This document shows positions 55,901 to 62,335 of a DNA stretch of 64,000 bases, in pieces. Below the pieces are notes generated by a model that worked only from the letters and a program-made list of their open reading frames with translations, had not been told where the DNA came from and searched no databases. Position 1 is the stretch's first letter; the number at the start of each line of letters is the position of its first letter. Made by a program: the position numbers and the translations under genes. Source of the DNA: Cherax quadricarinatus (lineage: Eukaryota > Arthropoda > Malacostraca > Decapoda > Parastacidae); NCBI RefSeq assembly GCF_038502225.1, contig NC_091391.1:1833821-1897820 (forward strand). The letters are read 5' to 3'.

Positions 55901-57576
55901 AAAAAACAGTTTCTGTAGTAACTTTTGAAGTGTTCATGACTCACAAAATCGTAACAATATGATAGCAAACAAACCACAGAATGGCTCAGTGACTTACACA
56001 CTGTCCTAGAGTTTTGTAACTCACTCGCCATGGGTTCAAACCTCATCCATACTGTGGTTGAATTTCAGGTTATTAAATTATGACTATGTAATTGCAAACT
56101 TTACCCGAGGACTGCAGATGCAGTACGACCAGATGTAGCGGTGATCCTTGACGCATGAGGAACACGTGCGACTGCTGGCCTTCAGGGGTCTCAAAGAGTG
56201 TAACAGTGAAGCCTAGTTGAGCAAGTCGTGAGAGGAACATTGGCTGCAATAAAGCAAAAAACTTTATAGAGTACTGTACAGTATACAATTAGGGTAAACA
56301 TATATAAATTACTTTATAGAAATCCCATTGTTATGCAAAGTATTTTGGGCAACCTTAAAACTAATTTATAATTACTAGACAATGAAACATATAATCCATG
56401 AGAAAAAATACTTAGTGGATATTATATTGAAAGTACAGTGGACCCCCGGTTAACGATATTTTTTCATTCCAGAAGTATGTTCAGGTGCCAGTACTGACTG
56501 AATTTGTTCCCATAAGGAATATTGTGAAGTAGATTAGTCCATTTCAGACCCCCAAACATACACGTACAAACGCACTTACATAAATACACTTACATAATTG
56601 GTCGCATTGGGAGGTGATCGTTATGCAGGGGTCCACTGTATTGAGTAATTCCATAAAAAATTCTAATTAGAGATACATGTATACGTATATTTAATTTTGG
56701 ACACTATTTAAATCATGATTTAAAAATAATCACGAAAAACTAAATACTGTAGATGGGACGTGAAAACATACCCCTTTTCTACATCTACAAATCGGTAAAT
56801 TTGTAAAAAACAAAATTAGGTACGGAAATCACACACAAGAACAAAATTTGTTTGCAAATGTAGATTACGTCTTGCCCAGAACACTGAACATAATATAGCA
56901 TTGTTAAATGCTATATGTATATTATGCCTGTTTTCTCCTTATCTGTGCAATTATTTTTTGCATCTCTGGAGGAGGGTTCCCTGATGTTAGTCAGGGGCTC
57001 TTAATCCAAGGAATTGGACCTGTTATACCACATCTTGAACTGAGCTGATGCATTCCCCCACATGCTGTACTCACCTAATTGTGGCTGCAGGGGTCAATTC
57101 ATAGCTCCTGGCCCCGCCTCTTCACTGGTCACAACTAGACGTTACTATTACCCTTATGGGTTTAGTGCTTTCCCTTACATATAATAATAAATATTTTCAC
57201 AAATATTTTGTTTCAATTCTCTCCATATGACAAAAGTCGTCTACATTAGTACCTTGTCCCTTAGTTGGGCAGCAGTGACAGCAAAAGTGAGCGGACCAAT
57301 AACGTGGCACAGGAAGATACACGCACCAGGGGCAGCCACATGCGAATTAGTGCTCCACGCATGAAGGATTACAGGATCGTATAGGATGGTGGTGACGGCA
57401 GCGTCTTCGCCAGCACGCAACAGCTGTCGAACATCGTCAACGTGCAGCGAGCGCTGAAAGTTGGTGTTGGGCGTCGACAGCCAGATATGAAGGTAGATTT
57501 GGTCTAACAGAATAAGACCGACCACAATGCCAACGCCCAAAAACACTTTCTTCCTCAAATTTCTAATTCCCAACAT
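35339..57576 (-). CDS. FKTN: Fukutin, complete coding sequence in 7 exons
   Basis: Exons 57576-57253, 56243-56105, 44619-44508, 43045-42878, 40413-40319, 37330-37072 and 35558-35339 all have GT/AG borders and matching phases. Together they make 438 codons plus stop (vertebrate fukutin is about 460). Fukutin is a Golgi type II membrane protein that adds the first ribitol-5-phosphate from CDP-ribitol to the O-mannosyl core M3 glycan of alpha-dystroglycan. Seen here: a short basic N-terminus, one membrane helix at about residues 11-29, a divergent stem, then the LicD-like nucleotidyltransferase domain from about residue 265. That domain carries [11 protein letters not shown], the metal-binding DVD at 293-295 in [39 protein letters not shown] and [10 protein letters not shown]. 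No coding lesion seen. Introns are packed with mobile elements. Identification is firm; the 5' UTR exon was not found. Confidence 0.96.
36086..36242. mobile_element. Foldback element with ~75-base arms
   Basis: ACACAAATAACCCGCACATA, AAAGAGAGAAGC and GGACCATTTACAAAGTCACA are mirrored as TGTGACTTTGTAAATGGTCC, GCTTCTCTCTTT and TATGTGCGGGTTATTTGTGT with about one central base. A few mismatches occur in the middle of the arms. In FKTN intron 6. Confidence 0.88.
36246..37015 (-). mobile_element. RTE-type LINE, 5'-truncated with 5' inversion, 9-bp target duplication
   Basis: TTGTGTATG at 36237-36245 and 37016-37024. The - strand codes for [40 protein letters not shown] and [20 protein letters not shown], then a 3' UTR and a T run (poly(A) of the - strand) at the left. 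The rightmost ~17 bases (TATGAAAGTATAGTAG) are in the opposite orientation, corresponding to the piece just upstream in the element. The insertion ends 47 bases from the donor of FKTN exon 6. Confidence 0.88.
37072..37330 (-). CDS. FKTN: FKTN exon 6, catalytic DxD exon
   Basis: Acceptor CCTTTCAG, donor GTAAGT. Reads [80 protein letters not shown] and TGKKF. Contains the DVD metal site and the conserved [12 protein letters not shown] segment. Confidence 0.96.
37400..38565 (+). repeat. 28-bp minisatellite, about 41 units
   Basis: Unit GGACTGAACACCTTCCATCA then AGACTGAG, with GAAAGTG and CAGGGCTG variants. A single related copy, GGACTGAACACATCGACTCA then AGGTTGAGGGACTGA, is in the foldback-type repeat at about 39898, which may be the source. 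In FKTN intron 5. Confidence 0.93.
38985..39245. mobile_element. Foldback-type repeat
   Basis: TTAGACACGTGTGACGCTTG, GAAACGTTTTGCCACACAGT and, mirrored, CCACTGTGGCAAAACATTTC. Same family as 18995, 20402 and 39860-40060. Confidence 0.6.
39366..39411. repeat. Perfect 17-bp inverted repeat with 12-base loop
   Basis: AATGTGACATTTTATTG and CAATAAAATGTCACATT. In FKTN intron 5, next to a MITE end. Confidence 0.9.
39413..39640. mobile_element. Partial TA-flanked MITE (6841 family) without an RTE
   Basis: Starts CAGCCTCTCCTCACTTAACG and runs through TATACAGTAGTGTACTGTAT into ATAAACAGAATAGAG, the empty equivalent of the site occupied by RTE copies at 6986 and 28480. The far end is missing. Confidence 0.7.
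39671..39759. repeat. Perfect 39-bp inverted repeat, 11-base loop
   Basis: Left arm 39671-39709 begins AATTCCTAAGTATTAAGATC; right arm 39721-39759 is its exact reverse complement. A direct partial copy of the arm (GTATTAAGATCCCAAGAAGT) lies just upstream at about 39638-39667. In FKTN intron 5. Confidence 0.95.
39860..40060. mobile_element. Foldback-type repeat fragment
   Basis: ACTGATGAAGCCACTGTGTG, GCGAAACGTTTCCTCAATAA and AGATACCCAAGAGTTGCACA; same family as 38985. Confidence 0.55.
40319..40413 (-). CDS. FKTN: FKTN exon 5
   Basis: Acceptor ATTTCAG, donor GTAAGA. Reads [20 protein letters not shown] then [11 protein letters not shown] plus one base. The PFWLSSGT motif starts the LicD-type nucleotidyltransferase fold. 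Confidence 0.95.
40511..40713. mobile_element. TA-flanked MITE
   Basis: Ends CAGTGGACCCCCGGTTAACG and GTGGGGGTCCACTG, TA flanks. In FKTN intron 4. Confidence 0.85.
40714..40970 (+). mobile_element. RTE 3' end between TTA microsatellites
   Basis: A (TTA)n/(TTAC)n run to about 40772, then CCGGCACTCTGAAGGAGGGG, GCAAGACAGTGATGGAGTGA and GGGCCACCCTGCCTGGGTGG, then an (AAT)n/(ATT)n run. The RTE piece is only about 150 bp. Confidence 0.75.
41255..41335 (-). mobile_element. LINE tail fragment
   Basis: GGAATGGTCATAGACCGGAC and GACCCCTGGAATACCCTCCA: the 3' end of the 9280-type LINE. Confidence 0.5.
41335..42810 (+). mobile_element. RTE-type LINE 3' end swollen by a 57-bp array
   Basis: Left of the array is the RTE segment GTAACATTTATGAAGGGATT then CAGGGAAATCAATTGGCTGG. 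Right of it come GGATGCTACAGTTCAGAAGG, GAATGAATAATGATGAATGC and the terminal GGGATCACCCTCCCTTGTGG. The array replaces the one copy of this segment found in normal RTE ends (for example 30073-30135). Confidence 0.8.
41395..42690 (+). repeat. 57-bp minisatellite, about 22 units
   Basis: Unit GATCTGGAAGTGGGAAGTAC, AGTGCCTGCACTCTGAAGAA, GAGGTGAAGATATTACA. Reverse complement of the 14-17 kb unit at most positions and the same length. CTCTTAAG variants dominate the first half, CTCTGAAG the second. In FKTN intron 4. Confidence 0.95.
42878..43045 (-). CDS. FKTN: FKTN exon 4
   Basis: Acceptor TCTGACAG, donor GTAAGA. Reads [40 protein letters not shown] and [15 protein letters not shown] plus two bases. 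Corresponds to the VxVDG-like stretch and FIxC motif before the catalytic domain. Confidence 0.92.
43500..43765 (+). repeat. 21-bp array, about 12 units, rich in palindromes
   Basis: Unit GTACATGTACAAGGTATACA plus A. TGTACATGTACA is self-complementary, so open frames appear on both strands; none is a gene. Confidence 0.93.
43855..44020 (+). repeat. 32-bp array, about 5 units, inside SINE-B
   Basis: CCCAGGATGCCACCCACACC then AGTCCACTAACA; same period and segment as 27247-27510. Confidence 0.9.
44161..44507. other. FKTN intron 3, no recognised feature
   Basis: AT-rich, no repeat recognised between the SINE-B head and FKTN exon 3. Confidence 0.5.
44508..44619 (-). CDS. FKTN: FKTN exon 3
   Basis: Acceptor CTTTTTGCAG, donor GTTAGT. 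Reads [20 protein letters not shown] then [16 protein letters not shown] plus two bases. Divergent stem region; FDRAYE sits where vertebrate fukutin has a similar FDRPE stretch. Phases fit exons 2 and 4. Confidence 0.9.
45127..45329. mobile_element. TA-flanked MITE
   Basis: Ends CAGTGGACCCCCGCTTTACG and GTAAGCCTGGGGTCCATTG; one end carries a mutation. In FKTN intron 2, next to a foldback fragment at about 45395-45495. Confidence 0.85.
46133..47016 (-). pseudogene. Jockey/CR1-type reverse transcriptase, frameshifted
   Basis: The FADD box lies in [16 protein letters not shown]; the frame shifts near 46,740 (after NASQLLKPH) and again near 46,410 (after QQISKKIPR). Downstream [14 protein letters not shown] and [10 protein letters not shown] remnants mark the C-terminal region. 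Not functional. Confidence 0.85.
47017..48300 (+). mobile_element. RTE-type LINE nested in the Jockey/CR1 element
   Basis: 5'-truncated, starting inside the RT at CCGGTAAAAGTAGGTCTTAG and ending GGGTCACCCTGCCTCGGTGG, GAGACGACCGACTTGTTG and an A run of about 14. Removing it restores the Jockey reading (codons for NDAIIHI then YTAIEKKE). Target duplication is short or obscured (AAAT shared). Confidence 0.92.
47022..47955 (+). pseudogene. RTE reverse transcriptase C-terminal half, one nonsense codon
   Basis: [60 protein letters not shown] and [20 protein letters not shown] are open to GRGHP, where TGA at 47835-47837 replaces a CGA Arg codon present in other copies. The frame continues after it to RRMILGT. 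The RT catalytic FADD is intact but the N-terminal half is missing. Confidence 0.88.
48690..49228 (+). repeat. ~30-bp degenerate array
   Basis: ATCACTACAGTAAACTATTC then AGTATTTTAC, about 8 diverged units, interrupted by the 48866-49149 MITE and running into the 23-bp array, with which it shares ATCACTACAG. Confidence 0.8.
48866..49149. mobile_element. piggyBac-like MITE nested in the array
   Basis: Ends CCCTTAAACGGTCCAAACGT and ACGTTTGGACCGTTTAAGG; the flanking TTAA has decayed (CTAA and ATTT). Interior shares CCATTCTCTCATGTGTAGG with the 24169-25353 element. Confidence 0.7.
49229..52035 (+). repeat. 23-bp minisatellite, about 120 units
   Basis: Unit TCATCACTACAGGATGCTGT then CAG. 23 is not a multiple of 3, yet the unit contains no stop in any + frame. 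All three frames therefore stay open for hundreds of codons, cycling [20 protein letters not shown]. Variant units (ATACTGTC, CTATCAG, TTATCAC) are patchy: CTATCAG only near the start, ATACTGTC dense at the end. In FKTN intron 2. Confidence 0.97.
52110..52445 (+). repeat. ~27-bp repeat (4 units) then a ~117-bp direct duplication
   Basis: AAGACCTTGAAGTAATAAAA-type units run to about 52215. Copies at about 52212-52328 and 52329-52445 share TATAAGTGTATAGTCTAAGG, AGAGACTTACTATAA and CTTCTGCTCTTCGAGGGTAA. The duplication ends about 95 bases before the ORF at 52540. Confidence 0.85.
52540..53505 (+). CDS. Unrecognised intronless ORF, 321 aa, acidic repeats
   Basis: One uninterrupted frame; I start it at the ATG at 52540 (A at -3; in-frame TAA at 52480-52482 upstream). 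Residues 1-107 are a mixed, possibly folded region ([59 protein letters not shown]). Residues 108-150 are strongly basic with KRKK at 111-114, a possible nuclear signal. A Ser/Thr/Glu-rich linker follows. Residues 208-287 are four 20-residue repeats of the type [18 protein letters not shown]. The C-terminus is acidic with alternating hydrophobics ([11 protein letters not shown]). Acidic-hydrophobic repeats plus a basic region suggest a transcription regulator or mobile-element accessory protein; this is inference. It lies antisense in FKTN intron 2, between two minisatellites. No family recognised. Confidence 0.7.
   Translation: MKKYEENMLVVLECERNYVGRESFESFLKENILISKDPEDFVFRMELTQVHAKYEVEEGLRLANSMDFGKHLSTSGIGIKRMSARYNFEYAYQGMRWIDASGKTIYERSVKRKKPLLDEICRKKQKLVDSKKKEQEKPKREVKRMEKEGEEDSSSDKELPPSTTEPEVQTDEESNKVTSQKTTTDNDSLISNYINNFIVSTGAAAESEEQREQETFIQGLLFPDKPPKEQQEEETFIQELLFPDKPPKEQQEQETFIEELLFPDKPPKEQQELETFIEELLFPDKPPNPVGETTPPVNFDTKPESVQETQDYDFDLDALFH
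53161..53400 (+). repeat. Four 60-bp in-frame repeats inside the ORF
   Basis: Each unit contains GAGACCTTCATT, CTTCTCTTCCCTGACAAACC and ACCAAAAGAACAGCAAGAA. The few differences change residues at only a few positions, so expansion looks recent and the frame is kept. Confidence 0.95.
53750..54370 (+). repeat. AGTGATGA-rich degenerate array, then GTATGGTGACAT repeats
   Basis: GATAGTGATGAAGGTAGTGA-type units, periods of 6-18, to about 54235, followed by TGTATGGTGACATGTATGG units to about 54370. The open frames on both strands are by-products. Confidence 0.9.
54425..54950 (+). repeat. 32-bp array, about 16 units
   Basis: Unit GTTAGTGGACTGGTGTGGGT then CACATCCTGGGT, with GTGGCATC, GTTGCATC and GCATCACATC variants. 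Reverse complement of the 27.2 and 43.9 kb arrays. Confidence 0.95.
54425..55060 (+). mobile_element. SINE-B body with expanded segment, headless
   Basis: The 32-bp array is followed by GGGACAAAAGTGACCTAATT, GGAAATGCTCTGCATAACAA and GGGACTTTCTATACAG, then an (ATT)n tail. Same order as the inverted copy at 43490-44160. Confidence 0.7.
55130..55390 (-). mobile_element. Jockey/CR1-type LINE, 3' UTR only
   Basis: T run then GAACATGATACAGAGAAGTA, CCAAAGCCCCTTGTATGCAG, GATAACAATTTAGTACAAAT and TTACTGTGTTGCTGTGTAAT; nearly identical to 45525-45760. Confidence 0.85.
55391..56104. other. FKTN intron 2, mostly unassigned
   Basis: A SINE-A head bounded by an inverted 13-mer lies at about 55974-56062 (ACCACAGAATGGCTC, GGGTTCAAACCTC, CTGTGGTTG). 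Nothing else recognised. Confidence 0.5.
56105..56243 (-). CDS. FKTN: FKTN exon 2
   Basis: Acceptor TTTATTGCAG, donor GTAAAG. Reads [40 protein letters not shown] and LHLQSS plus one base. LHLVVLH is the conserved stem-region motif of fukutin. Confidence 0.93.
56436..56638. mobile_element. TA-flanked MITE
   Basis: Ends CAGTGGACCCCCGGTTAACG and GCAGGGGTCCACTG, TA flanks. In FKTN intron 1, 190 bases upstream of exon 2. Confidence 0.87.
56639..57252. other. FKTN intron 1 with composite SINE pieces
   Basis: 56975-57060 resembles the SINE-C body (GGGGCTCTTAATCCAAGGAA). 57065-57140 holds TACTCACCTAATTGTGGCTG then CAGGGGTCAATTCATAGCTC, a repeat I associate with decapod genomes. 57150-57190 is a SINE tail (GGGTTTAGTGCTTTCCC). 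56660-56940 is unassigned. Confidence 0.45.
57253..57576 (-). CDS. FKTN: FKTN exon 1 (first coding), membrane anchor
   Basis: The exon begins at 57585 after TTGTATTGCAG; the ATG is at 57576 and the donor is GTACTA. Reads [60 protein letters not shown] and [21 protein letters not shown] basic stretch then one hydrophobic helix is the type II Golgi anchor. The frame stays open upstream into RTE sequence; I reject that extension because the acceptor lies between. A 5' UTR exon must lie further upstream. Confidence 0.93.
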
Positions 57577-57618
57577 ACTGGAAATCTGCAATACAAAAAT
57601 TGATAATGCATATATTGA

Positions 57619-57830
57619 ATTTTTTTTTAACACACTGGCCGTTTCCCTCCAAGGCAGCGTGACCCAGAAAAGAAGAAACACTTTCATCATCACTCAATCA
57701 CTGTCTTGCCAGAGGCGTGCTAGCACTACAGTGTCAGAGTACAGGCACTGTATTTCCCACCTCCAGGGCTCAAGTCTAGCTAACCAGATTTCCCTGAATC
57801 CCTTCACTAATGTTACTTTACTCAATATAC
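57619..57830 (-). mobile_element. RTE-type LINE 3' end directly upstream of FKTN exon 1
   Basis: T run then ACACACTGGCCGTTTCCCTC, CACTGTCTTGCCAGAGGCGT, CAGAGTACAGGCACTG and TTTCCCTGAATCCCTTCACT. It ends 34 bases before the acceptor of the first coding exon. Confidence 0.85.
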
Positions 57831-57929
57831 TGCACAAAACACATAAAAAACAGTTTTGTGTATTACTTTTTATTAAAACGTATGTGATAAATCACAGAAA
57901 AACAAATTTGCACATAAAGTATAAATGAG

Positions 57930-58080
57930 GCCTGGTCTCAGACTGAGCCTCGGGGGCGTTGACTCCCGAAACCCTCTCCAGGTAAATGTATAAGAGGCTT
58001 GTGTGAGTGTATTAGGAGTGAAAGGAGACAAGTGATTTTTAATGGATGTGTTGTTGGAGTGCGAGTCATGTAATTTGAAG
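57930..58080 (+). mobile_element. LINE tail and RTE fragment
   Basis: 57930-57985: GGCCTGGTCTCAGACTGAGC and GGGGGCGTTGACTCCCGAAA (9280-type LINE tail). 57992-58080: GTGAGTGTATTAGGAGTGAA then GGAGACAAGTGATTTTTAAT (RTE 3' region). Confidence 0.5.
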
Positions 58081-58089
58081 ACAAGATTT

Positions 58090-58600
58090 TATTTGGATTT
58101 TTAACCCTAGAGGGTTAGCCACCCAGGATAACCCAGGGGAGGTTTAGCCACCTATGATAACCCAGGGGAGGTTTAGCCACCTATGATAACCCAGGGGAGG
58201 ATTACCCACCTAGGATAACCCAGGGGAGGGTTAGCCACCCAGGATAACCCAGGGGAGGGTTAGCCACCCAGGATAACCCAGGGGAGAGTTAGCCACCCAG
58301 AATAACCCTGTGGCCTGGCTAGCAAAGCTCTCGCTTCATATGCAGAGGGCCTACGTTCGATTCCCGGCGGGGTGGAAACATTTCGAAGCGTTTCCTTACA
58401 CCTATTGTCCTGTTCAGCTAGCAGCAAGTAGGTACTTGGGTGTTAGTCGACTGGTGTGGGTTGCATCCTGGGGGACCAAGATTGAGGACCACAATGGAAA
58501 TAAGACAGAGAGTCCTCGATGACACACTGACTTTCTTGCGTTATCCTGGATGGCTAACCCTTCGAGGTTAAAAACCCAAGCGAAATCTTATCATAAAGTC
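58090..58600 (+). mobile_element. SINE-B copy preceded by a 29-bp array
   Basis: The array TAACCCAGGGGAGGGTTAGC then CACCCAGGA (about 7 units, 58100-58310) runs into a head CCTGTGGCCTGGCTAGCAAA, GTTCGATTCCCGGCGGGG, then TTAGTCGACTGGTGTGGGTT and GGGTTAAAAA-like end. The array segment matches the far end of the SINE (GGATGGCTAACCC) in reverse. Confidence 0.7.
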
Positions 58601-58736
58601 AGTGCATAATTGTGTTCCTCAATCTTGTCCCCAGGATGCAACCCATACAATCACCTAACACCAAGGTACCTATTGTATTGATAGGTGAACATGGACTGCA
58701 GGTATATTAAGGAAACATATCCAAATGTTTCCACCC
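58600..58736 (-). mobile_element. SINE-B fragment
   Basis: CTCAATCTTGTCCCCAGGAT, GCAACCCATACAATCACCTA and ATGTTTCCACCCATAA: middle of SINE-B, inverted. Confidence 0.6.
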
Positions 58737-59037
58737 ATAATTGATAAGATAAGATTTTCTTCAGATTTTTAACCCTGGAGGGTTAGCCACCCAGGATAAC
58801 CCAAGAAAGTCAGTGCGTCATCGAGGACTGTCTAACTTATTTCCATTGGGGTCCTTAATCTTGTCCCCCAGGATGCGACCCACACCAGTCGACTAACACC
58901 CAGGTACCTATTTGCTGCTAGGTGAACAGGACAACAGGTGTAAGGAAACGTGCCAAAATGTTTCCACCCACTGGGAATCGAACCCGGGCCCTCCGTGTGT
59001 GAAGCGAGAGCTTTAGCCACCAGGTCACCGGGGCATA
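58737..59037 (-). mobile_element. SINE-B, near full length and unexpanded
   Basis: On - : head CCCCGGTGACCTGGTGGCTA, AAAGCTCTCGCTTCACACA and GGGTTCGATTCCCAGTGGG (A and B boxes), then GGTGTTAGTCGACTGGTGTG once, TGACGCACTGACTTTCTTGG, GTTATCCTGGGTGGCTAACC and AAAATCTGAAGAAAATCTTA. It shows the single-copy state of both segments that are expanded elsewhere. Confidence 0.8.
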
Positions 59038-59104
59038 GATCAATTATGGATACCCATAGGTTCTGTCAGTGTCACCTAGCAGTAAGTAGGTACCTGATAA
59101 CACA

Positions 59105-59820
59105 CTGGCTTTATTGGGTTATCCCGGCTGGATAACCCTCCTTACCCGGGTTATCCCGGCTGGATAACCCTCCTTACTCGGGTTATACCAGCTGGATAGC
59201 CCTCCTTACCCGGGTCATACCAGCTGGATAACCCTCCTTACCCGGGTTATACCAGCTGGATAACCCTCCTTACCCGGGTTATACCAACTGGATAACTCTC
59301 CTTATCCGGGTTATACCAGCTGGATAACCCTCCTTACCCGGGTTATACCAGCTGGATAACCCTCCTTACCCGGGTTATACCAGCTGGATAACCCTCCTTA
59401 CCTGGGTTATACCAGCTGGATAACCCTCCTTACCCGGGTTATACCAGCTGGATAACCCTCCTTACCTGGGTTATACCAGCTGGATAACCCTCCTTACCCG
59501 GGTTATACCAGCTGGATAACCCTCCTTACCCAGGTTATACCAGCTGGATAACCCTCCTTACCCGGGTTATACCAGCTAGATAACCCTCCTTACCCGGGTT
59601 ATACCAGCTGGATAACCCTCCTTACCCGGGTTATACCAGCTGGATAACCCTCCTTACCCGGGTTATACCAGCTGGATAACCCTCCTTACCCAGGTTATAC
59701 CAGCTGGATAACCCTCCTTACCAGGGTTATCCAGCTGGATAACTCTCCTTACCCAGGTTATACCAGCTGGATAACCCTCCTTACCAGGGTTATCCAGCTG
59801 GATAACTCTCCATGTTATAA
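59105..59820 (+). repeat. 32-bp array, about 22 units, from SINE-B 3' segment
   Basis: Unit GGTTATACCAGCTGGATAAC then CCTCCTTACCCG. Left flank GTAAGTAGGTACCTGATAAC, ACACTGGCTTTATTGG and right flank TAAATCCCCACAAAATCTTA are SINE-B on +, so the array replaces GGTTATCCTGGGTGGCTAAC of the normal copy. Confidence 0.93.
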
Positions 59821-59854
59821 ATCCCCACAAAATCTTATCCTATCTTACTTGATG

Positions 59855-60885
59855 TCAGTGTATAACTGTGTAATGTTGAGGTACAGTCTCTGGACCCATT
59901 ATGTACCTCTGTAATGTTGAGGTACAGTCCCTGGACCCATTATGTACCTCTCTAATGTTGAGGTACAGTCCCTGGACCCATTATGTACCTCTCTAATGTT
60001 GAGGTACAGTCCCTGGACCCATTATGTACCTCTGTAATGTTGAGGTACAGTCCCTGGACCCATTATGTACCTCTGTAATGTTGAGGTACAGTCCCTGGAC
60101 CCATTATGTACCTCTGTAATGTTGAGGTACAGTCCCTGGACCCATTATGTACCTCTGTAATGTTGAGGTACAGTCTCTGGACCCATTATGAACCTCTGTA
60201 ATGTTGGGGTTCAGTCCCTGGACCCATTATGTACCTCTGTAATGTTGAGGTACAGTCCCTGGATCCATTGTGTACCTCTGTAATGTTGAGGTACAGTCTC
60301 TGGACCCATTATGTACCTCTGTAATGTTGAGGTACAGTCTCTGGACCCATTGTGTACCTCTGTAATGTTGAGGTACAGTCCCTGGACCCATTATGTACCT
60401 CTGTAATGTTGAGGTACAGTCCCTGGATCCATTGTGTACCTCTGTAATGTTGAGGTACAGTCTCTGGGCCCATTATGTACCTCTGTAATATTGAGGTACA
60501 GTCCCTGGACCCATTATGTACCTCTGTAATGTTGAGGTACAGTCCCTGGACCCATTATGTACCTCTGTAATGTTGAGGTACAGTCCCTGGATCCATTGTG
60601 TACCTCTGTAATGTTGAGGTATAGTCCCTGGACTCATTATGTACCTCTGTAATGTTGAGGTACAGTCTCTGGACCCATTGTGTACCTCTGTAATGTTGAG
60701 GTACAGTCCCTGGACCCATTATGTACCTCTGTAATGTTGAGGTACAGTCTCTGGACCCATTATGTACCTCTGTAATGTTGAGGTACAGTCCCTAGACCCA
60801 TTATGTACCTCTGTAATGTTGAGGTACAGTCCCTGGACCCATTATGTACCTCTGTAATGTTGAGATACAGTCCCTGGACCCATGC
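59855..60885 (+). repeat. 41-bp minisatellite, about 25 units
   Basis: Unit CTCTGTAATGTTGAGGTACA, GTCCCTGGACCCATTATGTA, C. The repeat at about 24850-24910, read in reverse complement, contains CCAGTCCCTGGACCAATTAT then GTACCTCTGTAATC, a single copy of the same segment. The array abuts the truncated LINE at 60886. Confidence 0.95.
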
Positions 60886-62335
60886 ACTCCTTGAATCACT
60901 AAAGACACCCTTCTCCTGCATTATTCTTACTAAGACCTGGCTTAAGCAGGACACAATAGATATCTACCCTCTACCAGGATACACAGCAATTCACAACTGC
61001 AGAACAAACCAAGTTGGGGGTGGTATTGCAATCTATTACTCTAACCAGTTATCTTGTATTAGCACCACTTGCTTTAGTGATGAATATGGGGAATACATTT
61101 TTGCTAATTTTACTGTAAAAAACCTTAAGACACCTATAACAATCGATGCCATTTACCGGATACCTCACACAAACATCCCAAATTTCAGTGAGAAATTAAA
61201 GTCACTAATAACAAACAGACAAATGAATAAGCACCACCTTCTCTTAGCTGGAGACTTCAACATCAACCTTGGCTTACTAGATGATCAGCCTGTAACTGAT
61301 TTCATCAACAATATGAACAACACACTTCTCATACCAACAATAACTAAACCAACCAGGCTCACTGAGACAAGTGTAACCATAATAGACCACATATGGACCA
61401 ATATACTAGCCCCCCTTAAATCAGGGATAATCACAGATAGCACTACAGACCACTACCCTACCTTCCTCCTGACAAACATTAGTAAACCACCACTTGAATA
61501 CAACAAAGTCTCATTTAGACTCCATGACGAGGCCTCAGTAAGGAAGTTCACAGCTGACCTAGAGACTGTTGACTGGCCTACAGAATTCTCCAAGGCCAAT
61601 GGTATTGATGACTGGACAGACATTTTTCTTAACAAATTACTTAGACTATACAACAAACATTGTCCTATAAAAACGAAACAGATCACAAACAAACGGCTTG
61701 GTTGCCCATGGCTAACCAGCACCATTCTGAAATCCATTGACAAGAAACACCAATATGAAAAGCAATATAGACAGGGCTTAATACACAAAGATATTCTTAA
61801 ACACTATTCATCAGCTCTCACCAAAGTAATAAAGAAAGCCAAACAACTATACTACTCCAGTAGATTCACAGACACTAGAGATATAAAAAAGACCTGGAAA
61901 ACACTCTCTCAGATTCTAGGGACCCACAAACTGAGAAAAACCAAGAATATTGTCCTAACTAAACCTAATGAAACACCACTACATCCCACTGACACAGCTA
62001 ACAAGATAAACGACTTCTTCTCAACCATAGGATCTAATCTCGCCAGTAAAATCCCACATACCAATGCCCATGCCGGGGACTACCTAGATGGGAATTTCCC
62101 TAATTCCTTCTATCTTGCACCAACTGAGCCCACCGAAGTCACCGAGATTATAAAGTCACTTAAAAATAACTCGGGGAATCTGTCTCATGTCCCACCATTA
62201 CTGTACAAGCGAGCGGCCCATGTCCTTTCGCATGCTATTTCATTACTTTTTAACAAGTCACTAGAAACTAGCACCTTCCCAAAACTACTCAAGATGGCAA
62301 GGGTTACACCAATACATAAAGGTGGTGACCCTACA
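60886..62335 (+). pseudogene. LINE endonuclease and start of reverse transcriptase
   Basis: Open for about 480 codons. Endonuclease/exonuclease/phosphatase fold: LTKTWL, GGGIAIYYSN, LLAGDFNINLGLL (GDFN box), TIIDHIWTN (DHI box) and STTDHYPTFL (DH box). Then the linker QYEKQYRQGLIHKDILKHYS, and RT entry [11 protein letters not shown]. The first catalytic Asn region is lost to truncation. The usual Glu of the LTETWL-type box is Lys here, so the nuclease should be inactive. Other copies of this family in the window lack this domain. Confidence 0.85.

Noticed and set aside
57577..57693. N-terminal extension of FKTN exon 1 by 39 codons
   Set aside because: The extension is translated from RTE sequence, and a good acceptor at 57586-57588 separates it from the exon.
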